Under the pieces are notes generated by a model, which was not told where the DNA came from, searched no databases, and worked only from the letters and a program-made list of their open reading frames with translations. A program made the translations under genes and the position numbers. Shown here piece by piece: positions 18,485 to 27,732 of a stretch of 64,000 nucleotides of DNA (the stretch's first letter is position 1; every line of letters begins with the position of its first letter). Origin of the DNA: Mitsuokella multacida DSM 20544 (GTDB lineage Bacteria; Bacillota; Negativicutes; Selenomonadales; Selenomonadaceae); assembly GCF_000155955.1 (NCBI RefSeq), contig NZ_GG697142.2, positions 732,534 through 796,533 on the forward strand, given 5' to 3'.

Positions 18485-19177
18485 ATGATTGCAGAAAATC
18501 TCCATCAAGTTGAACAGCATATAAAAGAAGCCATGGCGCGCCGCACGCGCGTGCCGAAGGATGCGCCCGTGAAGCTCGTCGCCGTCACGAAGAACCACGA
18601 TGTCGAGGCCATGCGCGAGGCCATCGATGCCGGTGCCACTGACATCGGCGAGAACCGCATCCAGGAGGCCAAGAGCAAATTCGATATCCTCGACCGCGAT
18701 GTCACCTGGCATCTCATCGGCCACCTGCAGACCAACAAGGCGAAGCAGGCCGTCAAGTACTTCAGCCTGATCCACTCCGTCGATTCGGAGCACCTCGCGC
18801 GCGCCCTCGACAAGGAGGCGGGCAAGATCGGCAAGTGCCAGGACGTCCTCGTGCAGGTCAACCTCGCGAAGGAGGACAGCAAGTCGGGCATCTACAAGGA
18901 GGACCTGCGTCCGCTCCTCGACCTCGTCGATGCGCTGCCAAACCTCCGCCTGCGCGGCCTCATGTGCATCGCGCCGAACTACGCGGACGTCGAAGCGTGC
19001 CGCCCGCTGTTCCACGAGATGTATGAAATTTTCCAGCAGGTAAAGGAGATTCCCTTCAAGACCGCGAATATATCCTATTTATCGATGGGTATGACACACG
19101 ATTACCAGATCGCGGTAGAGGAAGGGGCCAACATCGTCCGCGTGGGGACGGCCATCTTCGGCCCGCGTCAGTACTAG
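18485..19177 (+). CDS. YggS-family PLP homeostasis protein
   Basis: Single-domain PLP-binding TIM-barrel protein (COG0325) that maintains PLP and amino-acid balance. 230 residues; the PLP lysine is K36 in LVAVTKNH. GENRIQEAKSK, WHLIGHLQTNK and LSMGMTHDY are family signatures. ATG 18485 follows GGGGGAAG. It sits directly before sepF, as in many Gram-positive genomes. Confidence 0.95.
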   Translation: MIAENLHQVEQHIKEAMARRTRVPKDAPVKLVAVTKNHDVEAMREAIDAGATDIGENRIQEAKSKFDILDRDVTWHLIGHLQTNKAKQAVKYFSLIHSVDSEHLARALDKEAGKIGKCQDVLVQVNLAKEDSKSGIYKEDLRPLLDLVDALPNLRLRGLMCIAPNYADVEACRPLFHEMYEIFQQVKEIPFKTANISYLSMGMTHDYQIAVEEGANIVRVGTAIFGPRQY

Positions 19178-19210
19178 GGGCAACATAAGAGATTTTGAGG
19201 GGTGTTTCAG

Positions 19211-19726
19211 ATGAATGTGATCGATAAGATTTGTGGCAAGTTCGGCATCTCGGACCCGGATGAGGACGAGAAGCTGGCCTTGGCCGAAGAAGAAGAGAGG
19301 GAACGCGAGCGCAACCAGAGGCGCGCCGCAGAGCAGAAGGAGGAAGAAGCGTTGGGGAACAATCGAGATCATCAGGAGAAAGAGACGAGCAATGTAGTCA
19401 ATCTTCATTCTGGTGCATCGGTCCGCGAGAATGTCGTAGCCGCACAGATGAAAGTCATCATCATCGAGCCGAAGACGTTTGACGACGCGCAGCAGGTCGC
19501 GAACAACCTGCGCGAGCGCAAGCCGGTCGTCATCAATTTCGAGCACACGGATGCGGAGTCGGCCAAGCGCATCATCGACTTCATCAGCGGCACGACGTAT
19601 GCCCTGAACGGTGAGATCAAGAAGGTCGGCCACAACGTCTTCCTCTGCGCGCCGAGCAACGTCAACGTGACGTACACGGAAGAGGAGCGCAAGGTGTCGG
19701 CAGAGATGCCCTGGCTCAAGAAGTAA
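19211..19726 (+). CDS. sepF: Cell division protein SepF
   Basis: FtsZ-associated division protein, 171 residues. It has an N-terminal amphipathic helix (MNVIDKICGKFG), a charged Glu/Arg-rich linker (about 18-62) and a C-terminal globular domain (KVIIIEPKTFDDAQQVANNLRERKP...). ATG 19211 is preferred to the GTG at 19202, which lies in the ribosome-binding site. SepF tethers FtsZ to the membrane and aligns its filaments. Confidence 0.94.
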   Translation: MNVIDKICGKFGISDPDEDEKLALAEEEERERERNQRRAAEQKEEEALGNNRDHQEKETSNVVNLHSGASVRENVVAAQMKVIIIEPKTFDDAQQVANNLRERKPVVINFEHTDAESAKRIIDFISGTTYALNGEIKKVGHNVFLCAPSNVNVTYTEEERKVSAEMPWLKK

Positions 19727-19762
19727 GCAGGGATTTTTATCAGGGATATAGGGGGCTTTTCT

Positions 19763-20572
19763 ATGAGCATGGATTTGCGCGTCGGCTTCATCGGCGGCGG
19801 TGCGATGGCAGAGGCCATCGTCGCCGGCATCGTGCAGGGCACGGTCAGCCCGTCGGACATCTACGTATCTGACCACAAGGAAGCGCGCTGCCAGCAGCTC
19901 GCTGAGCAGTACGGCATCCACGCGAGCGTCGGCGCAGACTCGTTTATCGGTAATGTCGACGTCCTCTTCCTCGCGGTCAAGCCGCAGGTCGCGGACAAGG
20001 CCATCGCCGAAGTCAGGGACAAGGTCGGCAGCAAGACGCTGATTCTCTCCATCGTCGCGGGCCTGACGCTCGATGTGCTCGAGGCGTCATTTGCCGAGCA
20101 GCCCGTCGTGCGCATCATGCCGAACACGCCGCTCTCCGTCGGCGCCGGCATGTCGGCCTTCGCCTGCGGCACGCGTGCGGGCCGGACTGAGGCGGCCGTC
20201 GTTTCCGAGCTGCTGTCGGCAGCAGGACGGGCCGTCGAAGTCGCAGAGTCGGCGATGGATGCCGTGACGGGCCTCTCGGGCAGCGGCCCGGCGTACGTCT
20301 TCCTGCTCATCGACGCGCTGTCGGACGGCGGCGTGGCGGCGGGACTCAAGCGCGATGCGGCGACGCTCTTGGCGGCGCAGACCGTCTACGGCGCCGCCAA
20401 GATGGTGCTCGAGACAGGCAAGCATCCCGATGTCCTGCGCGACCAGGTCACGAGCCCGGCCGGCACGACGATTGCCGGCGTGCGCGTGCTCGAGAATCGC
20501 GGCCTGCGCGGCGCGCTGATTGATGCGGTACTCGCTGCGACCGAGAAGTCCAGGGAATTAGGAAAGAAGTAA
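19763..20572 (+). CDS. proC: Pyrroline-5-carboxylate reductase
   Basis: Last step of proline synthesis: NAD(P)H-dependent reduction of pyrroline-5-carboxylate. 269 residues. The Rossmann start is VGFIGGGAMAEAI. AVKPQV, RIMPNTP, and the C-terminal SGSGPAY and TSPAGTTIAGVRVLE signatures are all present. ATG 19763. It lies between sepF and ylmH as in many Firmicutes. Confidence 0.96.
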   Translation: MSMDLRVGFIGGGAMAEAIVAGIVQGTVSPSDIYVSDHKEARCQQLAEQYGIHASVGADSFIGNVDVLFLAVKPQVADKAIAEVRDKVGSKTLILSIVAGLTLDVLEASFAEQPVVRIMPNTPLSVGAGMSAFACGTRAGRTEAAVVSELLSAAGRAVEVAESAMDAVTGLSGSGPAYVFLLIDALSDGGVAAGLKRDAATLLAAQTVYGAAKMVLETGKHPDVLRDQVTSPAGTTIAGVRVLENRGLRGALIDAVLAATEKSRELGKK

Positions 20573-20583
20573 GAGAAGCAGAT

Positions 20584-21378
20584 ATGGCAAGTGAACAGAA
20601 AGAAAAACTCATACGGTTCTACAAGGGCACGGAAGGCGAGGAGACGGTCGTCAAGCTCGTCGACCTCGCAGAGGCCGTGCAGCGCAGCCAGAAATTCCGC
20701 CTGAGCGGCTTCCTCGACCCGTACGGGCAGGAGATCGCCGAGACGGTGGCGGCCAACTACCCGGGGCTGCGCGTCGATTTCGGCGGCGGCTATCAGGGTG
20801 CTGAGCGGGCGCGCGCGATGTACATCCACGAGGATTTCGCGGGCACGCCCTCTGGCTTTGACATCGCCTGCCTCAAGGCTTCGTGGAACGGCCAGTTCGC
20901 GCGCCTGAGCCACCGCGATGTACTCGGCGCCCTGATGGGGCTCGGCATCGAGCGCGATCGCCTCGGTGACCTTCTGGTGACGGCCGACTCCGTGCGCATC
21001 CTCTGCGACAGCAAGATGGCGGAGTACCTGCTCCAGAATCTCACGAAGATCGGCGCCGTCGGCGTCAGCTGTGAGATGGCCGATCTCGCGGGCATCGCGC
21101 CGCGCGAGGAACGCTGCAAGGAAATCCGCGCGACTGTCGCCTCGCTGCGCATCGACTCGATCGCCGCCTCGGGCTTCGGCTCGTCGCGGAGTCGCGCGGC
21201 CGCCGACATCGCTGCCGACAAGATGAAGCTCAACTGGCAGCCCGTCAAGAGCGCCTCGCAGACGGTCAAAGAGGGCGACATCATCTCGATGCGCGGCCGC
21301 GGCCGCCTCGAGGTCGCCGAGGTGCGCGGCCAGACGAAGAAGGGCCGCACCGTCGTCGTGCTCAAGCGCTATATCTGA
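20584..21378 (+). CDS. YlmH-family RNA-binding protein (S4 domain)
   Basis: 264-residue homologue of YlmH, an S4-domain protein next to divIVA in Gram-positives and linked to ribosome rescue and division in other species. The N-terminal half is the YlmH-specific domain (RLSGFLDPYGQEIAE). The C-terminal S4 domain is SRSRAAADIAADKMKLNW...KEGDIISMRGRGRLEV. It starts 12 bases after proC with no strong Shine-Dalgarno site, suggesting coupling. Confidence 0.9.
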   Translation: MASEQKEKLIRFYKGTEGEETVVKLVDLAEAVQRSQKFRLSGFLDPYGQEIAETVAANYPGLRVDFGGGYQGAERARAMYIHEDFAGTPSGFDIACLKASWNGQFARLSHRDVLGALMGLGIERDRLGDLLVTADSVRILCDSKMAEYLLQNLTKIGAVGVSCEMADLAGIAPREERCKEIRATVASLRIDSIAASGFGSSRSRAAADIAADKMKLNWQPVKSASQTVKEGDIISMRGRGRLEVAEVRGQTKKGRTVVVLKRYI

Positions 21379-21473
21379 TTGCGCGCGATGCCCGGCTACT
21401 TGACCCGCATGAGAATTATCATGAGAATCGCATAGACTCATAAACAGACTCACATAGATGGGAGATCTTGATT

Positions 21474-22070
21474 TTGCTTACACCACTCGATATCCACAAC
21501 AAAGAATTCAAGCGCAGCTTCCGCGGCTACAACGAAGATGAGATCGATGACTTCCTCGACCAGGTCGTCAACGACTACGAGAAACTCTTCCGCGAGAACG
21601 ACAACCTCAAGGAAGAGCTCTCCCGCATGAAGAAGGACAATGCGCAGTACCAGAAGCTCGAGAACAACCTCAAGGAGACGCTGCTGATCGCGCAGAAGAC
21701 GGCCAACGAGGTCACGGACACGGCCAAGCAGCACGCCGAGAACCTGCGTGAGAGCACGGCCAAGGAGTGCCAGAACATGCGCCGCGACGCCGAGATCTCG
21801 GCGCGCCAGATGGTCGAGGCTGCTGACCATCAGGTCAAGTCGGCTACGGTCGAGTACTGCCGCCTCGTCGAGGCCAAGTCGCAGTTCCTCTACCAGATCA
21901 AGGCCGCGCTCGAGTCGGAGCTCGCCGTGCTCCACGATGCCATCGACCGCCTGCCGCGCCAGCAGAGCGCTGAGCCGCAGCAGGAGGCGAAGGCCGAGGC
22001 ACCTGCCGCACAGGATGCTGCACCGCAGCAGGGCGCTGCCGCAGCAGATGGCGCCGTGCAGAAAGGCTGA
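21474..22070 (+). CDS. divIVA: DivIVA domain protein (TTG start)
   Basis: Coiled-coil cell-pole and septum protein, 198 residues. The conserved N-terminus reads LTPLDIHNKEFKRSFRGY, which fixes the start at TTG 21474, nine bases after GGGAG. TTG 21468 is too close to that site. Long coiled coils (about 30-165) precede an Ala/Gln-rich tail. It binds curved membrane and recruits division or wall proteins. The start of lspA lies eight bases after the stop. Confidence 0.92.
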   Translation: MLTPLDIHNKEFKRSFRGYNEDEIDDFLDQVVNDYEKLFRENDNLKEELSRMKKDNAQYQKLENNLKETLLIAQKTANEVTDTAKQHAENLRESTAKECQNMRRDAEISARQMVEAADHQVKSATVEYCRLVEAKSQFLYQIKAALESELAVLHDAIDRLPRQQSAEPQQEAKAEAPAAQDAAPQQGAAAADGAVQKG

Positions 22071-22078
22071 GACGACGC

Positions 22079-22519
22079 ATGGCGCTTGCATTATTTGCCC
22101 TGATCCTCGCCGTCGACCAGCTGACGAAGTACGCCATCAGCACCGTCTTCCTGCCGGGGGAGAGCCTGCCCGTCGTGCCGCACATCTTCCACATCACCTA
22201 TGTGCTGAACCCGGGCGCTGCCTTTGGCATGCTGCCACAGGCGCGTTGGTTCTTCATCCTCGCGGCAGCGGCGCTGATCCTCGCCTTTCTTGCCTATCAC
22301 AGGCGGCTCAAGAAGGAGCCCGCCGCGTTCTACTACGGCTGCGTCGCCATGCTCGCGGGCGCCGTGGGCAACCTCGTCGACCGCATCCGCCAGGGCCTCG
22401 TCATCGACTTCTTCGATTTCCGCATCTGGCCGGTCTTCAATGTGGCCGACATCGCGATCGTGCTCGGCGTCGCGGGCATGATCTTTGCCATATTGTTCCG
22501 CATGAATGAGCGTGAATGA
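22079..22519 (+). CDS. lspA: Lipoprotein signal peptidase (signal peptidase II)
   Basis: Membrane aspartyl protease that cleaves prolipoproteins before the lipidated cysteine. 146 residues with four membrane spans. The catalytic aspartates are in GNLVDRIRQG and FNVADIAIV. This window alone encodes at least five of its likely substrates (lipobox proteins at 36440, 38259, 43650, 58472 and 62064). Confidence 0.96.
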   Translation: MALALFALILAVDQLTKYAISTVFLPGESLPVVPHIFHITYVLNPGAAFGMLPQARWFFILAAAALILAFLAYHRRLKKEPAAFYYGCVAMLAGAVGNLVDRIRQGLVIDFFDFRIWPVFNVADIAIVLGVAGMIFAILFRMNERE

Positions 22520-22552
22520 TAAAACGATGCGGAAAGGAATGGATGAGTGAAT

Positions 22553-23479
22553 ATGTCAGATTCTACGAAAGTGTATACAGCAGACCAGGACGGCGAGCGC
22601 CTCGACCGCTTCCTCACGCGCATGGAGCCCACGCTCTCGCGCGCGCATGTCCAGAAGGTCATCGCGGAGGGGCAGGCGCTCGTCAGTGGCCGCGTGCGCA
22701 AGGCGAACTACAAGCTGCAGGCGGGGGAGAAAGTCACCTTCCATCTGCCCGAGGCGAAGCCCGTCGAGATCCTGCCGGAGGATATCCCGCTCGACATCCT
22801 CTATGAGGACAGCGACATCATCGTCATCAACAAGGCGCGCGGCATGGTCGTGCATCCGGCCACGGGCATCTACACGGGGACGCTCGTCAACGCACTGCTC
22901 TACCACTGCAAGGACCTCTCCGGCATCAACGGCGAGATCCGCCCGGGCATCGTCCACCGCCTCGATAAGGACACCTCGGGCGTCATGGTCGCCGCCAAGA
23001 ACGATGCGGCGCATCTCGACCTCGCGGAGCAGATCCGCACGAAGGCGGCGCACCGCATCTACCGGGCTATCGTCTGCGGCAACATCCGCGAGGAGGCCGG
23101 TGTCATCAAGGGAGACATCGGCCGTCACCCGACGGACCGCAAGAAGATGGCCATCGTCCATGAGCATGGCAAGCCGGCCGTCACGCATTTCCGCGTGCTC
23201 GAGCGCTTCGGCGCCTACACGCTCGTTGAGTGCCGACTGGAGACGGGGCGCACGCATCAGATCCGCGTGCACATGGCGAGCATCGGGCATCCCGTCCTCG
23301 GCGACCCTAAGTACGGGCCGCGCAAGGCCTGCCCGTTTGCCATCAAGGGCCAGGCGCTGCACTCTCTGCAGCTAACCCTGACCCATCCGCGCACGCGCGA
23401 GGTCATGACCTTCACGGCGCCGCTGCCAGAGGACATGGAGAAGATACTCAAGGCACTGCGCGCCAAATTCCAGCGCTGA
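22553..23479 (+). CDS. RluD-family 23S rRNA pseudouridine synthase
   Basis: 308-residue enzyme with an N-terminal S4 domain (ERLDRFLTRMEPTLSRAHVQKVI) and an RsuA/RluA catalytic domain. The catalytic aspartate is in VHRLDKDTSGVMV, with GRTHQIRVHMASIGHP following. An ATG at 22553 and an in-frame GTG at 22547 are both possible starts. It resembles Bacillus YlyB, which occupies the same place between lspA and pyrR. Confidence 0.93.
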   Translation: MSDSTKVYTADQDGERLDRFLTRMEPTLSRAHVQKVIAEGQALVSGRVRKANYKLQAGEKVTFHLPEAKPVEILPEDIPLDILYEDSDIIVINKARGMVVHPATGIYTGTLVNALLYHCKDLSGINGEIRPGIVHRLDKDTSGVMVAAKNDAAHLDLAEQIRTKAAHRIYRAIVCGNIREEAGVIKGDIGRHPTDRKKMAIVHEHGKPAVTHFRVLERFGAYTLVECRLETGRTHQIRVHMASIGHPVLGDPKYGPRKACPFAIKGQALHSLQLTLTHPRTREVMTFTAPLPEDMEKILKALRAKFQR

Positions 23480-23518
23480 CAGCCGATAATCGATAACCGA
23501 CAACTGATGGAAGTTTGA

Positions 23519-24103
<585 letters not shown>

Positions 24104-24121
24104 ATCCGCTTCATTTTTCTC

Positions 24122-24151
24122 TTGACATGCGCTATGCAGATGCGGTATGAT
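24122..24151 (+). promoter_or_regulatory. metK promoter
   Basis: TTGACA (24122-24127) and TATGAT (24146-24151), 18-bp spacing, 24 bases before the SAM-I aptamer. Confidence 0.8.
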
Positions 24152-24174
24152 GAATATATCAAGCAGAATAGTGA

Positions 24175-24319
24175 ACTCACATCCAGAGCGGCGGAGGGAC
24201 TGGCCCGATGAAACCGCGGCAACCATTGACTTCGTCAAAACGGTGCCAATTCCTTTAGGTCCGGCCTATAAGATGAGAGTGCGATAAAGAGCTCTCTTTT
24301 TATAGAGAGCTCCTTTTTA
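24175..24319 (+). promoter_or_regulatory. SAM-I (S-box) riboswitch with terminator, metK leader
   Basis: The aptamer core GGAGGGACTGGCCCGATGAA and CGGCAACC, then GGTGCCAATTCC, match the SAM-I consensus. P1 is formed by 24175-24183 with 24272-24280, with one mismatch. It is followed by a terminator (GAGCTCTC with GAGAGCTC, 24289-24312, then CTTTTT). High SAM should stabilise P1 and stop transcription of metK. Confidence 0.95.
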
Positions 24320-24418
24320 TGCAGGAAAAAGGGAAGGGCTGCGAGCTCGTGAGTCCGACTTGAAATGGAGTAGACTCGTAAAATTACGTATGGTTTGAAT
24401 GAAAAGGAGGTTTCTCTT

Positions 24419-25609
24419 TTGAGCAAGAAACGCATGTTATTCACCTCGGAATCGGTCACGGAAGGTCATCCGGATAAGATGGCCGACCAGATCTCGGACA
24501 GCATCCTCGATGCCATCCTCGCACAGGACCCGAACGGCCGCGTGGCCTGCGAGACGCTCGTGACGACGGGCCAGGTCCACGTCGTCGGCGAGGTCTCGAC
24601 GAACTGCTACGTCGATATCCCGAAGATCATTCGCGAGACGGTGCGCGAGATCGGCTACACGCGTGCCAAGTACGGCTTTGATGCCGACACCTGCGGCATC
24701 CTCGTCTCGCTCGACGAGCAGTCGCCGGACATCGCGCAGGGCGTCGACAAGGCGCTCGAGGCGCGCGAGGGCGACATGGATGTCGAAGACGCCATCGGCG
24801 CAGGCGACCAGGGCATGATGTTCGGCTATGCGACGAACGAGACGGAAGAGTACATGCCGCTGACCATCGCGCTTGCACACCGCCTTGCACGCCGCCTCGC
24901 AGAGGTCCGCAAGGACGGCACGCTTTCGTACCTGCGCCCGGACGGCAAGACGCAGGTCACGGTGCTCTACGAAGATGGCAAGCCGGTTGCTGTCGACACG
25001 ATCGTCATCTCGACGCAGCACGATGAAGATGTGGAGCTCGCCAAGATCCGCAAAGACCTCATCGAGCACGTCATCAAGGCCGTCGTCCCGGCTGAGCTGC
25101 TGACGGACGAGACGAAGATTTTCGTCAATCCGACGGGCAAGTTTGTCATCGGCGGCCCGCAGGGCGATTCGGGCCTGACGGGCCGCAAGATCATCGTCGA
25201 CACGTACGGCGGCTGGGCACGCCATGGCGGCGGTGCATTCTCGGGCAAAGACCCCACGAAGGTCGACCGCAGCGCAGCCTATGCAGCGCGCTACGTCGCC
25301 AAGAACATCGTCGCTGCCGGCCTTGCTGACCGCTGCGAGATCCAGCTGGCCTACGCCATCGGCGTCGCCCATCCGGTCTCCATCATGGTCGACACCTTCG
25401 GCACCAACAAGGTCGACGAGGACACGATCGAGGCGCTCGTCAAGAAGCACTTCGACCTGCGCCCGGCCGGCATCATCAAGATGCTCGACCTGCGCCGCCC
25501 CATCTACAAGCAGACCGCAGCTTACGGCCACTTCGGCCGCACCGACGTCGACCTGCCGTGGGAGCATACGGACAAGGCAGCCGTCCTGCGCGAGGAAGCT
25601 GGCCTCTGA
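24419..25609 (+). CDS. metK: S-adenosylmethionine synthetase (TTG start)
   Basis: Makes SAM from methionine and ATP. Start TTG 24419 lies eight bases after AAAAGGAGG and gives 396 residues, the standard length; GTG/ATG alternatives are absent nearby except ATG 24434, which cuts into the conserved N-terminus. Motifs: [45 protein letters not shown]. Feedback control is by the upstream SAM-I riboswitch; a terminator at 25641-25675 closes the unit. Confidence 0.97.
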   Translation: MSKKRMLFTSESVTEGHPDKMADQISDSILDAILAQDPNGRVACETLVTTGQVHVVGEVSTNCYVDIPKIIRETVREIGYTRAKYGFDADTCGILVSLDEQSPDIAQGVDKALEAREGDMDVEDAIGAGDQGMMFGYATNETEEYMPLTIALAHRLARRLAEVRKDGTLSYLRPDGKTQVTVLYEDGKPVAVDTIVISTQHDEDVELAKIRKDLIEHVIKAVVPAELLTDETKIFVNPTGKFVIGGPQGDSGLTGRKIIVDTYGGWARHGGGAFSGKDPTKVDRSAAYAARYVAKNIVAAGLADRCEIQLAYAIGVAHPVSIMVDTFGTNKVDEDTIEALVKKHFDLRPAGIIKMLDLRRPIYKQTAAYGHFGRTDVDLPWEHTDKAAVLREEAGL

Positions 25610-25640
25610 GCCAACAGGCCATACCCATCTGGACAATCGA

Positions 25641-25675
25641 AAAGCCGTTTCTCTTTGTGAGAAACGGCTTTTTTG
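25641..25675 (+). terminator. Terminator after metK
   Basis: AAAGCCGTTTCTC pairs with GAGAAACGGCTTT around TTTGT, followed by a T run. Confidence 0.92.
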
Positions 25676-25698
25676 CATGCTTGGGCTGTAATCTGTGC

Positions 25699-26877
25699 TC
25701 AGCTGGTCTGTTTCTTGGCGGGCAGCAGGAAGGTGGCGCCGGCGCAGATGGCGGCGATGAGGACGAGCAGGCCCATGACGGCGGTGAGGCCGTAGGTGTC
25801 GGCGTAGTGGCCGAGGGCGGGGGCGATGATGCCGCCGATGCTCATCGAGATGCCGAGCGTGACGCCGGAGGCGAAGCCGATGTTCTTGGCGAGGTATTCC
25901 TGGCCGAGGACGACGAATGAGGAGTACGGCGCGAGCATGGCAACGCTCATCGGCAGCAGCATGGCGTAGACGGCGTAGATGCTGTGGGAGAAGACGGCGA
26001 TGGCGAGGAACGGGACGAGCAGGACGCTGCCGAGCCGCAGTGTCCTGCGGTAGCCGTGGCGGTCGGCGAACCAGCCGCCGAAGAGCGTGGCGGCGACGCC
26101 CGCGATGCTGATGATGGAGAGCGTCATCGAGCCGATGGCCTCGCTCGAGCCGAGCACCTGGATGCAGAAGAGCGGCAGGAAGCTCGAGATGCCAGTGAAG
26201 ACCGTCGAGCGGAAGAGGATGACGAAGAAGAGGCGGCCGAAGGCATGCCAGTCATTCATCGCGGCGGGGCTGCTGCTCGTCTGTTTGGCGCTGGCCGCCT
26301 CGGCCGCTGCACTCGCATTGGCCTCGATGGCGCGCCGCAGATGCGGGATGGCGAGGAGCAGCAGGAGGCTCATGCAGGCAGCGGTAATGCCGTAGAATGC
26401 GAGGCCGTGCATGCCGAACGTCGTGACGAGGAAGACGGCGAGCAGCGGGCCGAAGCCGAAACCACCGTTGCCGCCGACGCTGAAGATGCTCATGCCCTTG
26501 CCGCGCGCGCCCTGCGAGACGCCATTGACGCAGCGGGCGGCCTCCGGATGGAAGATGGAGGTCGCGATGCCCATGACCGTGACCGCAGCGAAGATCAGCC
26601 AGTAGTCGGAGACGAAGCCCGTGATGGCCAGCGAGGTGCCGGCAAAGAAGACGCCGACGGCCATGAACCACTGGCGCGAGCCCTTGTCGGCCAGATAGCC
26701 AAAAAGCGGCTGGATGACGGAGCTCAGGAACGAAGAAGCAAACATCAGGCCCGCGATGGCCGTGTAGTCCATGCCGTAGAAGCTTACGAAGAACGGCAGC
26801 AGCGCCGGCAGCGAACCGGTGTTGATGTCGTTGCTCAGATGCGCCGCAGCGAGCAGGTAGAGGTATTTCTTATTCAG
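25699..26877 (-). CDS. MFS transporter, fosmidomycin-resistance (Fsr) type, probable CTG start
   Basis: Twelve-helix major facilitator exporter. The first standard start (ATG 26772) would delete helix 1: the in-frame upstream codons read YLYLLAAAHLSNDINTG...ALLPFF, the normal Fsr N-terminus. Between that segment and the stop at 26908 there is no ATG, GTG or TTG. CTG 26877 lies nine bases after AAAGGA and gives 392 residues, the family length. QPLFGYLADK is the MFS A-motif loop. The substrate is unknown. The gene diverges from the response regulator. Confidence 0.82.
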   Translation of the reverse strand: MNKKYLYLLAAAHLSNDINTGSLPALLPFFVSFYGMDYTAIAGLMFASSFLSSVIQPLFGYLADKGSRQWFMAVGVFFAGTSLAITGFVSDYWLIFAAVTVMGIATSIFHPEAARCVNGVSQGARGKGMSIFSVGGNGGFGFGPLLAVFLVTTFGMHGLAFYGITAACMSLLLLLAIPHLRRAIEANASAAAEAASAKQTSSSPAAMNDWHAFGRLFFVILFRSTVFTGISSFLPLFCIQVLGSSEAIGSMTLSIISIAGVAATLFGGWFADRHGYRRTLRLGSVLLVPFLAIAVFSHSIYAVYAMLLPMSVAMLAPYSSFVVLGQEYLAKNIGFASGVTLGISMSIGGIIAPALGHYADTYGLTAVMGLLVLIAAICAGATFLLPAKKQTS

Positions 26878-26909
26878 AGAATCAAGTCCTTTCGTGGTAG
26901 TGTCGTTTT

Positions 26910-26958
26910 ATTATACCATACATCTGCGAAACTACATTTTGTAAAGTGCGTTTTAGGT
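26910..26958 (-). promoter_or_regulatory. MFS promoter with one copy of a 16-bp repeat
   Basis: Extended -10 TGGTATAAT (26918-26910, minus strand). Upstream at 26943-26958 lies AAAGTGCGTTTTAGGT, whose exact reverse complement recurs at 27700-27715. Confidence 0.5.
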
Positions 26959-27030
26959 GCAATGTGTGCTTCTTTCCGAGGCAGCTCTATGATACAATAG
27001 AGAAAACACGATGAAATGGGAGGGAGCGCG

Positions 27031-27687
27031 ATGATTGATATCCTGCTCGTGGATGACCAGAAAATCCTTTTGGAGGGACTCAGGAAGATCTTTGAACCGG
27101 CGCCGGACATTGCTGTCTGTGCGACCTGTGCTTTGGCGGAGCTGGCGGAGGAGGCGTGCCTGCGCTACCGGCCGGACCTCGTGCTCATGGACATCTGCAT
27201 GGAGAGCCGCACGAGCGGCATCCGCATCTGCCGCCGGCTCAAAGAGCGCTTTCCGGCGATCCGCGTCGTCATGATGACGGGCATGTCGGAGCTCGCCTTT
27301 GTCGGCTGGGCGAAGGACGCCGGCGCGGACAGCTTCATCTACAAGGAAGCGTCAGGGGAGGCGTTCCTCGACTGCATACGGCGGACGATGGCGGGCGAGC
27401 ACGTATTCCCCGTCATCCGCGGTCGGGATACGTTCGGTGCGGCGGAGGCCAGCCTGACGGAGCGCGAGCTCGAGATCCTGCAGCTCATCTGCCAGAGCCT
27501 CTCGCGCGAGGAGATCGCGGCGCGGCTGGGCATCGCGAAGCGCACGGTCAATTTCCACATCACCAACATGCTCGAGAAGACGGGCCACAAGAGCATCGTC
27601 GGCCTCGCCGTGGAGGCGGCCGAGAAGGGCCTGACAAGCATGGAGACACAGAACGAATGCGAACGCGACGACACCGCCATGCCCTGA
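27031..27687 (+). CDS. NarL/LuxR-family response regulator
   Basis: Two-component response regulator, 218 residues. The receiver domain (about 1-120) has acidic residues DDQ near the N-terminus, the phospho-acceptor D in VLMDIC, T in MMTGM and K in IYKEASG. The C-terminal LuxR HTH is LTEREIL-like (SLTERELEILQLICQ...AKRTVNFHITNML). ATG 27031 follows GGGAGG. It lies near two sensor genes (29078, 30617), its likely partners, but is separated from them by an oppositely oriented outer-membrane gene. Confidence 0.93.
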   Translation: MIDILLVDDQKILLEGLRKIFEPAPDIAVCATCALAELAEEACLRYRPDLVLMDICMESRTSGIRICRRLKERFPAIRVVMMTGMSELAFVGWAKDAGADSFIYKEASGEAFLDCIRRTMAGEHVFPVIRGRDTFGAAEASLTERELEILQLICQSLSREEIAARLGIAKRTVNFHITNMLEKTGHKSIVGLAVEAAEKGLTSMETQNECERDDTAMP

Positions 27688-27699
27688 TGTACCGAGTGT

Positions 27700-27715
27700 A
27701 CCTAAAACGCACTTT
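27700..27715 (+). repeat. Second copy of the 16-bp inverted repeat
   Basis: ACCTAAAACGCACTTT is the exact reverse complement of 26943-26958. The two copies flank the response regulator gene. No role is established. Confidence 0.85.
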
Positions 27716-27732
27716 TGGCGCTGCGTCATGCG

